The position numbers and the translations under genes are program-made. DNA of 64,000 nt from Polyporus tsugae (taxonomy: Eukaryota > Basidiomycota > Agaricomycetes > Polyporales > Polyporaceae): contig JAHRBS010000008.1 in assembly GCA_024305745.1 (NCBI GenBank), positions 1,674,001-1,738,000 on the forward strand. The letters are read 5' to 3'. This document shows, piece after piece, positions 45,589-57,800 of this stretch (within the stretch, counting starts at the first letter, position 1; each line of letters opens with the position of its first letter). The notes under the pieces are model-generated. The model was not told where the DNA came from, ran no database searches, and was given only the letters and a program-made list of their open reading frames with translations.

Positions 45589-46782
45589 TCAAGCCATCTC
45601 GACGTCCCCGTCGTCCTTCGCGGGCGCGGCAGCCGCCACCGCCGCCGTCGTCGCAGGGATAGCGATGATATCGTCCTGCATGAACGCGTCGAGCTCTTTG
45701 TCGAGCTCCTCTGCTGTCTTTGGCTTCTCGCGTTCCTTCCGCGCAGGCGCCCGCCCGCCTGCTGGGCCGCCACGAGGCTTGGTGCGTACCGGGCCAACAC
45801 CACCTTGTCTATGGGGATGAGAGTCCTTAATCAATGCGAGGGATAATAGATACACATAAACACCACATACGAGGGTGATGCTGACTTTGACTTGGCTTCC
45901 GTCGTCTTGCTGAGGCGGTCGAGGAGGGGCGGCTTCTCGATACGGTTGATGAGCGAGGGCGGCGCGGTGACTGTTCGGCGCATGCCCCTCCCCGGGGGCG
46001 GCGCGGTGTCGTACGCTATCGACATCGGTTGGTCTACGCGCATGTACCCACCGTCAGCGGTCGCCCAAGACAAAACAAAAGGCAAAGGATGGAACGAGCG
46101 TTACTTTTGGCGAGGATCCCATCAAACTGCTTCTTCGCCCTCGTCGCCTCCGCAGAGATCTCGAAAGTGACGATGGCAACGCCAGAGGAGCGGCCGCTGC
46201 GGTCGTACTGGTGGCGTCACAGGATTGAGTTGCAAGTTGCCGTTGAGGTGGCGGGCCATGTGGGAGCGAAATAAGGTCGAATCGGTGTCTCGTTTCTCAG
46301 GTGGATTCGGTGCATGCGGAGCTTCGTACCCTGATCTGTGGCTCACGGACTAGCGTGCCAATCTGCCCAAATATTTGCTGCGGGAGGGGCGTAAGTCAGC
46401 ACGAGCGCGGAATGCGGATAGGAGGTGTGGGTCGGGTGGATGGTCGCGAGCAAGCGAGAACGCGCGACACTAAAGTGAGGACGGGGAGACGTACACTCAA
46501 GTCTTTGGGAGTCACTTCGTAGTGCAGGTTCGAGACGATGATCCTCGTGTTTGTGATGCCATTTGAGGCTTTTGCAGCTGCGGTATTCTGCACTGCGCGT
46601 GGTAGTCCGGGAGCTTTGTCGTGGAGCCATTGTCCGTCAATACCTTGAGGACGGCCGGCGGGAGCAGGTCGCTGTTGGGATTGAAAATGGAGGCTCGTCA
46701 GGGTCACCGGGTGACGCGCTTTGGAGAGACAAAGGCTTACGCTGTAAGGCTTCTTAGCCCGATGGATGCTAGCAGGAGCCAT
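45589..46782 (-). CDS. ALY/REF-type mRNA export adaptor (Yra1 homologue)
   Basis: Nuclear RNA-binding adaptor of the TREX pathway that bridges mRNP to the Mex67/NXF1 export receptor. Six exons: 46782-46741, 46671-46495, 46377-46330, 46207-46105, 46033-45871 and 45808-45589; 753 nt, 250 residues, typical size. One RRM spans residues ~48-130, with RNP2 IIVSNL and RNP1-like SSGVAIVTF; EISAEATRAKKQFDG is the usual RRM helix 2. An Arg/Gly linker follows (VRTKPRGGPAGGRAPARK). The C-terminus TAEELDKELDAFM is the conserved C-terminal UAP56-binding/duplication motif of Yra1/ALY. The short N-terminal MAPASIHRAKKPYS differs from the usual UAP56-binding N-box, so an alternative upstream start is possible. 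Two of the internal exons are short (48 and 42 nt). Confidence 0.9.
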
Positions 46783-47901
46783 TTGTTGCGTATTCAGAGT
46801 AGACTGAAAAGAGCAGGGAGGGAGAAGAGCACAGAGGAGGGACTGACGGTGGTGGTGGCGGAGAGAGTTGGCGGGGGACTGTCCGACTCCCATGGCGCAC
46901 AGCTCGGGCCCTAAGCGGGCAATTTTAAGCGGCGACTACACCAGTGTCTATATTTGGAAAGTGAGTAAGTTCGAGATGATCGAGTTAGCTACAGCGTAGA
47001 GAAGGGTCTTTTACACCGGGTTGCAAGTTCTAATATTTAGATCCAAATTCCAGAACACATGCGGGACCGTCTGCATATGCAGAACATGATCTACAATCTG
47101 TTTTACATAATATATCACCCACAAAGCCCTAGAGATACATGATAGTCAGTGCAACGCCGTGGTCGCGACCGTTTCGGTGGCATTAGTCTACCCCGTTTAG
47201 CATCAGGATTGTCAAAGGTTGGAGAACGCCATCTTGGCGACAAAGCTGGGTTTTTACCGGAGCTTTTTGATATCTCTTCGAACCCAACTAGACTCACATT
47301 TCGACCGCCGCCGGTGCCAAAAGTTTTAGTCGCCCAGCCTGGTTATCCGACATCGACCGGGGCCACCCTGTGGACTGATTGACGGACGATGCGGAGATTA
47401 GGACGTCGCGTACCTGGCCGCCATAAGACGAGCCCCCCCGAATCCCTCCCACCCAGAAGCAAAGACTCAAGGATTAAGTGAGGAGCAATGTCATTCAGAA
47501 AGTCATTGCGGGAGGACAAAGCTCGAAAGGCGACCGGTTACTTATCGTGGAATGGAGGACGCATCGCGCCACGAAGCGCGCGTGATCGCGACGCGCGACG
47601 CGTCGCACCGTGCGCTTAGGCGGCCTTGAGGCAGCGGAGTTCGAACGGGTGATCAAAACCGGGGGACGTTCATCTTTGGCTTGTTTCTCAACCTCGACCT
47701 CGACCCGCACGAGACACCCGCCCCCGTCCAGGCCCTCGCCCTCTTCACCCTTGTCCCAGTCACCGCGCACCTTCGTCGCCCTCCTCCTCACCCACCGCCT
47801 CCTCATCTCACCCCGCACGTCGGTCGGCGCGAGACGGTCCAACCACCACCTCTCCATATTACCCTTCCCCACATTACTTCATCCCACCCTATATCCACGA
47901 T
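46783..47901. other. Divergent promoter region
   Basis: Separates the minus-strand ALY/REF gene from the plus-strand KEN-box gene, so it should hold both promoters. Two long pyrimidine runs on the plus strand at about 47690-47880 precede the KEN-box ORF. No gene supported. Confidence 0.45.
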
Positions 47902-48833
47902 ATGGCTATCCAGACGCGCAGCTTCATCGTTTTCAAGGACGAGCCCGAGGACACCCCCGTCCAAGTCGTCACCCTCAAGCCTTCCAATGAACAGGGCGTG
48001 CTCAACGTGCTCGCATCCCCAATCAAGACCACCAACCCCTCCGCTCTCATCCCGCCGGCCTCTGCAGGCCCTCTTCTCGTCTTCTGTCCGGACAAGGAGA
48101 ACATCGATCCTCTCACTGGCGGCCGCGCGCTCTCTGAGCAAAGCCTCGGCAAGAAGCGCAAGACCGCACTGATTGTGAAGGCCCAGCCTGCGTCCCCGAG
48201 CAAGAAACCTCGCCCCCTCGCAGAGAAGCCCACCAAGAAGCCCTCTACGTCCAAGTCCAAGCCTCGCTCCTCGACTGAGAAGAAGGTCAAGCGTTCCATT
48301 TCGACGTCTTCCAAGCGCAGCTCGTCCTCTAGGACACGTCGCGAACCATCCCTCCCACGCCTCGCAGAGGAGGGCGAGGAGAGCACGGAGGCTGCTCCTC
48401 TGGATCAGGCCGCTATCGACGCCAAGTGCAAGGAGCTCACTGTATTGCCTCTGGCCGACATCTCCGAGGCCTACGAGCAGGCCACGACCAAGGAGGATGC
48501 GGTGGAGAGTGCTGAGAAGGCTGCGGAAGTGAAGGTGCGGGACGTTCCCTGATAACGTTTACGTCTCCAGCTTACATCGCATCCCCAATGTAGGCTGTCG
48601 TAGAAGCAACCTCTAAGAAGGTCGACCGTCCTGCCACCCCTCCCCCGACGACACAGAAGGAGGACGCCGCTACGTCGCCCGTCATCCCCACGCCGGTTGC
48701 GAGTGTTTTCTCTACGCCCGAGCGGAAACGCATCTACTCCGCGTTCACCTTCTCGTCGCCCTCTCCCGCAAGCAAGCGCTTCGCGTCCACCCGTGGTTCC
48801 AGCGTCGAACGCTTCTCCGATGTCGCGTTCTAG
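47902..48833 (+). CDS. Basic Ser/Lys-rich protein with KEN box
   Basis: Two exons, 47902-48534 and 48594-48833; 873 nt, 290 residues. No known fold seen. The N-terminal part carries VFCPDKENIDPLTGGRALSE (~60-79), with a KEN box in the KENIDP context known from mitotic cyclins and other APC/C substrates. It is followed by a strongly basic region (KKRKTALIVKAQ, KPTKKPSTSKSKPRSSTEKK, SSKRSSSSRTRR), presumably nuclear-localising. A C-terminal tail has TP sites (RPATPPP, PVASVFSTPERK) typical of CDK targets and ends SSVERFSDVAF. Composition suggests a disordered nuclear, cell-cycle-regulated protein; securin-like is one option but no separase-binding motif can be assigned. Confidence 0.7.
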
Positions 48834-50723
48834 TTGTTCGGCCGCGTCGTTGCTGTCATCATCTGCTCATGCTTTGCGTCCGCGCGGCAGTCTAAAGCAT
48901 ATGCACCTTCGGGCCTCAAACCACACTCAACATCTCTCAATGGGTCTATTGTCTTCCAACACCGACTCCGCCATGTCGCGACAACCACCACTACGATCCT
49001 CGGACCTAATACGCTCCAGCCCTATCGGCCCACACACATGCTCTCGCAACGATGCTCGACTCCTCATGTCATTCTGACGTAAATCACGTCTAGCCTCGCA
49101 AGCCCAATCGACGACTCACATCGCGCACTCTGTTCATTTGCGGACACCTGGTCTGACGGACCTCACAAACCCCCTGACGTGGCAGCACGTTGTATTGTTA
49201 TATGTCCTCGTCCATCTCATCGCATCTCTCTCCCACGCAAGCATATCTTTACTCATCTCTTTTATCCATTGCACATAGTTTTTTTTTCACCATACCATCC
49301 AACTTCCTGCATCCTCTGCTCGCAAAATACTTGTCTGGCGTCCAAGCCGCGTTTGTTCTTGTTTAGGTCCCGTTCTCACATCCTCACTCGTCTCACCCCA
49401 TCTTCTGCTCTGCACGACCTCATCCGCACGCCCCACGTCGTAATCCGACTTCCCGACGGAACACTGCATCATCCCTATGGATCTATCGCTTTCCCTCTTC
49501 TCCCCGCTCGAACCCACCTAGTCTCATGTCTTCCCAGACCCGCCTCCTGTCTCGCATAACATCTTGCCCTCTGAATCACCAACGCAATTTGATTGTGTCA
49601 CGCCATACCCACACTAGCTTTGTCCAATGTCCCTGCATACGCATACGCCCGAGTCTTGCATAGCATACGCACTCACTCTATCCATAGCCTCTCTTGAGTA
49701 CTGAGTCTCTCTGCCTTGGACTGACTCCTGCATGTAGGTAGACTGTATCGCCGTCGCCGTCGCCGTCGCACCTAGTCGAATTGCTATCGAATGACAATAC
49801 CATTAATATGTACGCGAACGCGACTTTGCTCGTGTGCCCTCCGGAGTCCGCGTCGGTTTGTTCGAGACGTCTATCCGTGTCCGTGTTCTATGTACTATGT
49901 GGCTGCGTTCAAGTTGTTCATCTTGTCGAACTGTCAAGCTGAGGGCGGTGGTGCGGTGGTGTTCGATGATGTTATGGAACTTTCTCGACGACGCAGTCGC
50001 ATCAGCTCCGCTGGGCACGTAGGCAATCGTGCTGCCGGAAGGGACGACGACTTGGGCTTCGGCTCGGACCCAGCTAAGGAGCCCCACGTTGCGAGCCCCA
50101 CACACTCATTGACAGATAAAATTGCGCGAAGGTACAGGTACCCTGCATGCACGCACCACCGCTGTCGTGCACACAAATACCCCAGTAAGTCGTCATGGAA
50201 TCGCGCCGCCCAGGTATTTGGCTTTCGTACGACACGCTCGGGTCTGCTCGTGTCCGAGCCCTTTCCCGGGGACGCATACAGGATTGCACGTCGCCTGCGC
50301 GTGTAACGAACATTGGCTGAGACAAAGACAAGAGATTACTAGACAAGATCAGAAATGAGGATGGGGAGGGCCATGTTTAAATCAACCGGGAGAGGCTCTG
50401 TGCTGGGAAGCGGAGGACCGGACGATGGGGGATCAAGACTTGGTGACTCAGGATAGTGGAGGGGTAGTGGAAGGTTGGTAGGTGTATGCGCATCATGTGT
50501 CTCTCGAGGGCGGCGGGGGCAGGGACTCGAACCCGTCAATGGCATGTGGTGCCAGTGCACGACGACCTGAAGGGCATGCGAGGTTTGATATCACCTGGGC
50601 GACCTTCGGAAGTTCAGCTGGTGACACGAAAGTAATGGTGCGCACCACAACTCACCTCCGAACGCAATCAAACGCTCTCCCGGGCCCTCTCCGCTCGTTC
50701 CGCTGGCACTGTATCCGGCATGC
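48834..50723. other. Long spacer with a dispersed repeat
   Basis: About 1.9 kb with no supported gene. A (GTCGCC)n run is at about 49750-49770. 50136-50197 is a diverged copy of 54597-54655 (see repeats). Confidence 0.45.
50136..50197 (+). repeat. Dispersed repeat, copy 1
   Basis: The core ACCCTGCATGCACGCACCAC followed by GCTGTCGTGC, AAATACCCC and AGTAAGTCGT is shared with 54597-54655 at roughly 85-90 percent by eye. No element structure recognised. Confidence 0.6.
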
Positions 50724-52552
50724 CTATCCCTCATTCATATCCCTATCTTCGAGAGGTCCTCCTTCGCCATCCATGCGCACCCCGTCCTCGTCCCCAGCTA
50801 TCGCATCCACGAAGCGCAGCCCCGGTGTGCCGACCTGCGATCCCATTGACGCGATGAACGCGGGGAGCACCTGAGGGCTCCCCTGGGAGCTAGCTGGAAA
50901 GTTCAGAGAGGGGAGTTCCGACGGCGACGACGGCGGGGCTGCGGAGCGGTTCGCTTGCCGCAGGTCGAAAAGAAAATGACACGTAAGGACGGCGGTCACT
51001 CTTTCCGAATGGATGAATTTGTAAGGGGAGGATCATGATTCGGAGGAGAGGGGGGTCGACGTACGGGTTATTGGCGATGGTGACAACGCTTCCGAGGGCG
51101 ACGCCGGCAGGAGACGAAATCTGGGATGGGAGTGTGATCGGGACGAAGCGCGGGGATGGGATGCGGTGAGAGAGAAGGACATACGGGGGTAAGGATCATA
51201 TTGAGGACATTCATGGCGGTGATGACACTGGGATCGGCATTACCATGGGCGGAGGAGTAAGTAGTGAGTAGGTCACGGAGACAATCATTTGGGATACTTA
51301 CATGAAGTATATGCTCCCTGTACCTCGGAGATTACTGTCAGTCAAAGCTAGCACGGGGATATTCAGACATGAGCACTGCGCACCGTTGTATAACATAACA
51401 TGGACGAGGGATGGGCCCATCAATACTCCGCGCTGCGCCTTGTGCGCTGTATATGTCGTGCACCACGTTATGAAGAGGACGAGGAGATCTCCTACGATAG
51501 CGCAAATGCCCCTAGCTATGGATACTAAATAGATATTAATGTTCCGTCTCGCAAGCATGGGTAGCGCCTGCTACGTACGACTGGGTATTGACGCCGCGAT
51601 CAATATAGACTAAACTCGGTCCACGTATCCGTGGAAAATTAAGCATATATACTTACCGATCTGCTACCTGGTGAGGTACTGGGGTCTTGACGACGCCGCA
51701 GTTGAAAGGGCTCGGTTGTGGTGCTGCTTTGTCCATCGCGTTGATTATCTGCCCAGATGCTGCAAGTTAGAACACGGGCATTCCAGAAGACCTAGAAATC
51801 ATAATGACAGGGACCACGAACCGTGATAATAAATGTCGGCACGAAGAGGAGAAGAAATGTGGAGACTGCGACTGCTTTGTTGTTGGGTGCTAGTGCGTAG
51901 ACACGAATGGCCGAGAACACTACATGAGAGAGCCTAGATCAGCTATTCAAGACCATGACGAGAACATTCATGTCTGTGCTTACTTGCTGGGGAAAGCGCA
52001 TAAGGTATATTCGCCGCAGCTTGGAGGTGATTATTGATTTGACAACTACGAGCAGATTTCGGTGAGCATGCAAGACTCGGAGCCCGTTCCCGCGGCGGTA
52101 CGATGGGCCAGTACATACACCTAATGGTGCCTCAGATGAGAAGTTGCACGATGGGAGACAGAATGCTCACCATATCGGACAGAGGGAACGCCGTTTGCAA
52201 TTGAAGAACCATGCCAATGATGGCTGGGTAGCGGCTCAGTCCATAGAGAAGCGCTGCAGCGGTGACTTTGCGGCCCTCTCGATAATCCCAAAAGTAGTGG
52301 ATCTCTTTGTCCAAGTTGATGAGCCAGTCGTACGAGACAAATGCTAGATGCATACGACATGTCAGCAACCAGTCGTGCCATGAGAACCTCGGTGAACCCA
52401 CCGAACATAGCGAAGACGGAATACTCTGCGTTCAACCTTAGTCCAATGTTGACATCGATAACGATGAACAGTCAGTGTTGTTGCGCAAAGGGACTCGATG
52501 TGAGAACTCACAAGGTTGATACAGCGCCAACAAGGGCTGCTCGTGAAGCCAT
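50724..52552 (-). CDS. DUF6533-like multi-pass membrane protein
   Basis: Basidiomycete-specific integral membrane family of unknown function, often very multi-copy. Many short exons: 52552 to about 52510 (MASRAALVGAVSTL), then the diagnostic AFVSYDWLINLDKEIHYFW region (about 52345-52173), a VFSAIRVYALAPNNKAVAVS helix exon (about 51921-51825), NAMDKAAPQPSPFNCGV (about 51770-51675), a long hydrophobic exon with AIVGDLLVLFITWCTTYTAH (about 51550-51390), GTGSIYFM (about 51325-51303), ANGNADPS-like and ISSPAGVALGSVVTIANN helices, and a C-terminal tail starting CHFLFDLRQANRSAAP to the stop at 50724. The W-x(n)-RY, RVYA and DLR-Q landmarks match the family order. I did not fix every splice site, so the exact protein length is unknown. 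Confidence 0.75.
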
Positions 52553-54846
52553 GGTAGGGGTTGCTATCTTAGCACCGCCGTTTGAAGCTGGGATGGAGCG
52601 AGAGTGACTGGGGCGGCACCAACAGACGTCACTGGGGAATTTATAAGGATACAGCAGGTCCGTCGGAAAGAATTCATATCCGCAATGTTTTGGTTTCACA
52701 GATGCAGGGGAAGGCGTGAAATGGAATTGAGCAGGAAGGGGACGACCTCCACCAAACATATGCACCGGCAGCCGAAAGGCAGGGGTCTATATCAAACTAT
52801 CAGGTTCAACGTCAATGTTGCCACACGGGTGTTATGGCATGAAACGCTTACGGTACCGGGCCTACACGACTCCATCTCACCTCATCTTCCATCTTCCTAC
52901 GCATAGTGTATGCTTCAGAAGATGAGAACATCCCCGCGACCGTAACCGTAGTCTTACAGGACGGTCCCATGAGCATTCAACATGTCGGCTACGTTGTGGT
53001 AGATTCTTACGCGCACAGCCACACACGAGGAAGCCGGCGGCGATGATGGCCATCGTGACATTTTGCTCCTCGCGAACGCCGACTAATCGTTGTGCGAGGC
53101 TTGGGAGCGGGCGATTTCCCTGGTGACAAAAAGATGAGCGTAAGCGAAGCTCACCAGGTTGGAAACAAGCGGATGTAGGCCGGACCCGGTGCGTGCCTCC
53201 GCACCGTGCGAAGTGCAAGGTTCTACCACGTCTCTTATATCGCGGACGAAAACTTGCACTCACGTCGTGTTCCATTGTACAATGACATACCCAAGCTCGG
53301 TCCTACACTCCTGGCAGATACAGTGAATGACGGTCGGAAGTAGCATGGAAGCTTGCTCGTGCCCATCTGCCCATCGCGAGCCCGACTAGTACAAAAAGAA
53401 CACTTCAGTGCGTGACAGCCACAGCCAAGTGGAAATTAGCCGGCGGATACAACCGTAGAGCAAGAATCGCCTCTGAGGGACTGAGGCCCGCAAGCGGTGT
53501 CGACACCTCACCTGGGGCTAACCACGCTGCTTGTTCTATTCACATATGGGCCATCCCGTATCCATGCCAACGTAAACATAATCGCGTCCAGACTCCATGG
53601 CCAATACGGTGGTACACTTTCGCATCGAGATACCGACTCCGCGTGAGATAGCCACTCGGTCCCCTAGAAGTAATTGTAGGATCCAAGCCACACAACTACG
53701 CGAGCGCATAGTTGGCTCACCTACGATACAACGAGGGATCCGGATGGGGGAGACGTTGCAGCCGTGCCGGGTGATGGTGCCAGGAGTACAATGGGGAATG
53801 CGGCCTAGAACGACTCGGGGAGGGAGCGCATATGGTCTCAGCTTGACGCGAACACCATGTTCCTCCCAACCACCATACAGGACCGATACAGAACTAAGCA
53901 ACTGGCAGAAGGCAAGAAGAGTAGATGCGGTATGCCACGGAGATTTCCGATGATGCACGAAGTTGCAATTGCCGAACAGTTACTATGTAGTAACTAGTTA
54001 CTAGCTAGCGTACGTAAGTTAGGTACTTAGTGGCTGGCGTCAATGCGACTTGCCGACGGGCTTGGGTTCGGCCCGGTCAAAGCCGCGTGCGGCCACCTCG
54101 GGCACCCTCCGAAGTACAACCATTGTTCAACATATCATATTTCTTATATCGTTGAACTTGAAGGTGGCCCGCTTCACCTGGCCAGAGGTGCCATTCGACA
54201 TTCTGCCAGAAATCTACTGTTCTTCTGAGTGTTCATCTGTCTAGATTAGATGCCAGAGAGTTTTCATGTAGCACCGGAACCTGCCCCATGTGCTACTCCT
54301 CTAAACTCACGTATGCAAAGTACAGAGAGATGGGACCGCAACTCAGTTCACCATCGTGCCTCGTTGTACATGTGTCCTCAATCATATGTTGGCCATTTCT
54401 TCTCAGAAATACCTGGGCAGCGGGCCCCTAATCTAGGGGTAGTCCTGCAAGCATTTGATAAATTTAAACTGAGCGTAATTGACGCTTGCACGTTAAATTT
54501 ACTTACCCGAGCCGGGCCACGCATGCTCCTTCTCGCCGCCTCATAAGCTCCCAAAGGCTGCTGCGAGCACCATACGCTCGTTGAGATGAAAATGGGCGAA
54601 GATACCCTGCATGCACGCACCACTGCTGCCGTGCGCAAAAATACCCTAGTAAGTCGTACAAATGTCTATTCGGACGTTGGCGTCCGAGCTTTTCGCGCTG
54701 GGGCGCATGCAAAATTGTGGATCGAGGTTCGCTTGCATTTATCGCCAATTGCTCACTTTCATTTTGTCTCTCTATAGGTAAACGCAAACGGCATCGACGT
54801 CAACTTGAAGGACCGAGACACGGTCATAGACGGGGACCCGACGACC
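52553..54846. other. Spacer upstream of the AdipoR-like gene
   Basis: Several open frames of 80-140 codons on both strands without family motifs. 53990-54030 has overlapping GTAACTAGTTAC-type palindromes. A hydrophobic piece on the minus strand near 53040-53130 (EEQNVTMAIIAAGFLVCGCA) could belong to a decayed membrane protein. 54597-54655 holds the second copy of a dispersed repeat. Confidence 0.4.
54597..54655 (+). repeat. Dispersed repeat, copy 2
   Basis: ACCCTGCATGCACGCACCAC, GCTGCCGTGC, AAATACCCT and AGTAAGTCGT, parallel to 50136-50197 on the same strand. Lies ~200 bp upstream of the first coding exon of the AdipoR-like gene. Confidence 0.6.
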
Positions 54847-57800
54847 ATGACCGTCGCTGTCACCGCAGTTGACGGTGGCAAGGCCCGGAAGGCGAGCAAG
54901 ACACTCACCTGGCTCGAGATCCCCGAGTGGCAGAGGGACAACGAATATATCTTGACCGGGTATAGAAGGTGCGTCGGGATGGTACGATAACCCTATTCGA
55001 TTTCATGGACGGAGAAGACTGAGATGCACGCGGTGTGCCGGTTCCATCACCGGGCGGCATGAGATGTTGGGGGCAACGTTATGCGGAGCCAGAGCGGATA
55101 ACGTCCACGAGACATGCTTTGTGCTGGCCTCTGATATATTGGTTGAGACGAGTCCCTACAGCGAGCTACCTGGGTATCCGTGACGGCGCGCTGCCTTTCG
55201 TGTGCGGTGCCCCAGAGTCTTCTGCGGCCGTCATCCATGGCATCGATCGCCCCTCTCACTGTTCTTACATGCTTACGCCAAGAAGACTAGTGACGTTTTG
55301 GGATACGAGGGTAGGGACGTGTCCCAAAACGTCTGATAGACTTCTCAAGGGCAGATAGGGAGCTTCCGCTCTCACCCGCTCGCCAGTCCTTTCGCTGCCG
55401 ATCGCGGCGTGGCGCTTCGAGGCACACCCTCTCGCTTTATCTAGGCGTCTTTACCAGGGATCCTTGCGTTTTGTCGCGGTAAAGAAACCCAACTCTGCGC
55501 ACCGCCCGGATTACAGCCAGGTGCTGTCTGGAGACAGCACGTGCGATAAACGTGTGCTCACCTTCCTTCGCAGTCCGAGTCCAAGTCTGTCTGGTTAGGC
55601 GAGAAGTTGACGCGTCACGATCATGTGTGAAGGGATGCGGTTCGGGCTGGGGAGCCCCCCATCTATCTGTCCAAATTTCACCGGACGTTCTGGACACGTT
55701 CCCTTTCTTCTCCTTCTCTTGCCCATTTTCTTTCTGGGTGCCCCCAAACGTCTGGTTTCGAGGCCACAAGAAGCCCCAAGGACCCTAGCGAGTAGAGGGG
55801 GGGCCACTCCGGCCCTCCTCATCAAACTTGGAGATGTCAATGGCATGATAGCCAATGTGCTCACATGTCTCGTTGGGCATTAGCGCGCATGATACGACGG
55901 GGGCGTGAAGGGTGACCTTCACGTCGCTTCCTCGGGGAGCTTCGCCAGCCCAAGAATATCGTAAAAGCACTAGCCTATGCGCCAACCTTTCCCTCGCTCA
56001 GCCGCTTTTGATTTCATTCCCTGGCAGACTTGACCTCACGCGGCCTCTGCACGGTTTGTGTGCTCTGGGCGCAGGTCAGGGTACTCACTACCTAGCACTC
56101 GGGACTCGTCCCGTGGGTCTATGAGCGAGGGCTATACCCTCGAGACCTCTTGGACGCGGACGCGGAAACGTCATTAGCCGCTATAAGATAATGCTTGGGC
56201 GGTGTACGAGCAGTTGGCGGTAATTATAATCCTTCTGCCCATCTCACGAGGGTGCAGAAGACGCGGGGCCCGCGCCTCCGCGCCGTTCTAGCTGCGAACG
56301 TGTTGCGTGCATAGTGTCTGGTTAGTCGCCATCCGTGTGGGTAGCAGCCCTCACGGGAGATGACAAAGGGGCTCCCACATTCCAGCGGTCGCGCGTATAT
56401 CGGTTGTGGGCATTGCCTTCCGCTGACGGCGTTGTATAGTCATGGCTCGGTTGCTTGTAACTTGTAGCCCTTGACGAACACTAGGAGCCCGGCGCCGCGG
56501 CCGCCACGAGGTCAATCCTATGGAGTAATTGCGCCGTACAGAGGGTGCGGCTAAACGCAAAGACCGTGCATCAGAGGGTGGTCGCGCGGTACCGTGGGAT
56601 GGAGGCGTAGTCATCCAATGTGCGAGTGGAGTGGTACCGTCCGTGCACCGTTTCAATTGCTCGAGCCTGTCAGTTTTGGCGTTCTAGGGTCCCCGCCGTC
56701 TAACCTCCCTGGGGAAGATCAGCGGCAGCGGATGGAAAGGGGCACATCCCCAGTCTTGATCATTCATTCTGGCTTCCGGATGCTAACCCTATCCATCGTC
56801 TTTTCTTCACAGAGCGACCGCAAGTTGGCGTGCGTGTGCAGCGTCAGTCTTTGGATGTACGTCCTTCCTTCTGCGTCGTCTGGAGTTCGCCATGTGTCAA
56901 TTAACTTGCGCCTTACAACCCGCTCACACACGCCGCGCGTTTACTCGGTTCCGATAGACCTGCACAACGAGACAGGTGGGATCCTCGCCCAGGCTCGTTT
57001 CCGCAATCGGTGGGCTGACCTGAACCTTCTCCTCTTCCTCTTCCCTTTTTTTCGCAGTGAACATTCACAGCCATCTCGGCGGTGCCGTGCTGTTCGTGGC
57101 GCTCCTCTTCACATTCCCATCGGTGTACTTCGTACACTATGAGTCGACCACATGGGCCGACATGGCCGTGTTCTCGATATTCTTGTGCGCCGCCATCTTC
57201 TGCCTCTTCTCGAGCGCGTTCTATCACACCTTCAGCGCGCACTCGCCAGGTGTACGTACTCATCTCCGTTCATGGGGCTTTCGGTTATGGCATGGCGAAG
57301 TTTACGTGTGCTAAAGATAAGTCCTTGCTCTGCACAGGTCGCCGCGCGCTGCAACGCGTTGGACTACACAGGTATCGTTGGTGCGTCGTCTCATGCCGCA
57401 CAAGGCCCCTCCTGGCGGATCGCTGACTAGTAGCCATGTCCACCCCTCGTGCCGCTGCCTCCTCGCGGCGTTCTCGCTTCATACATGGTGGCCCCTATTG
57501 CGCACAGTGCTCACTGTCGGGTCATTCTTCCCGTGCATCTACTATGGCTTCTTCTGCGACCCGCATCTGCAGACGTTCTATCTCACTTGCATATGCGTCG
57601 CGGGTATCGGTGAGTGATCATCTTTGCCTTCCCGAGTCCCGATAAAGGCACTTCATGGCCTAGTGGGCGCGCCGCCCAAAATTGTTAGCGTTCATCGATG
57701 CATCGAGCACCGTTTATCGCATTCATCCGAGCCTGCCTATCTTCGTATCGGTGCCCAACTCTCCTTCTTCTTATCTTATGTAGACGGACGTGCCGTTGTC

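Noticed and set aside
50520..50610. Minus-strand B box (GGGTTCGAGTCC) suggesting a tRNA gene
   Set aside because: No partner for an acceptor stem, no A box at the right distance, and the anticodon arm lacks the invariant T33; only the B box fits.
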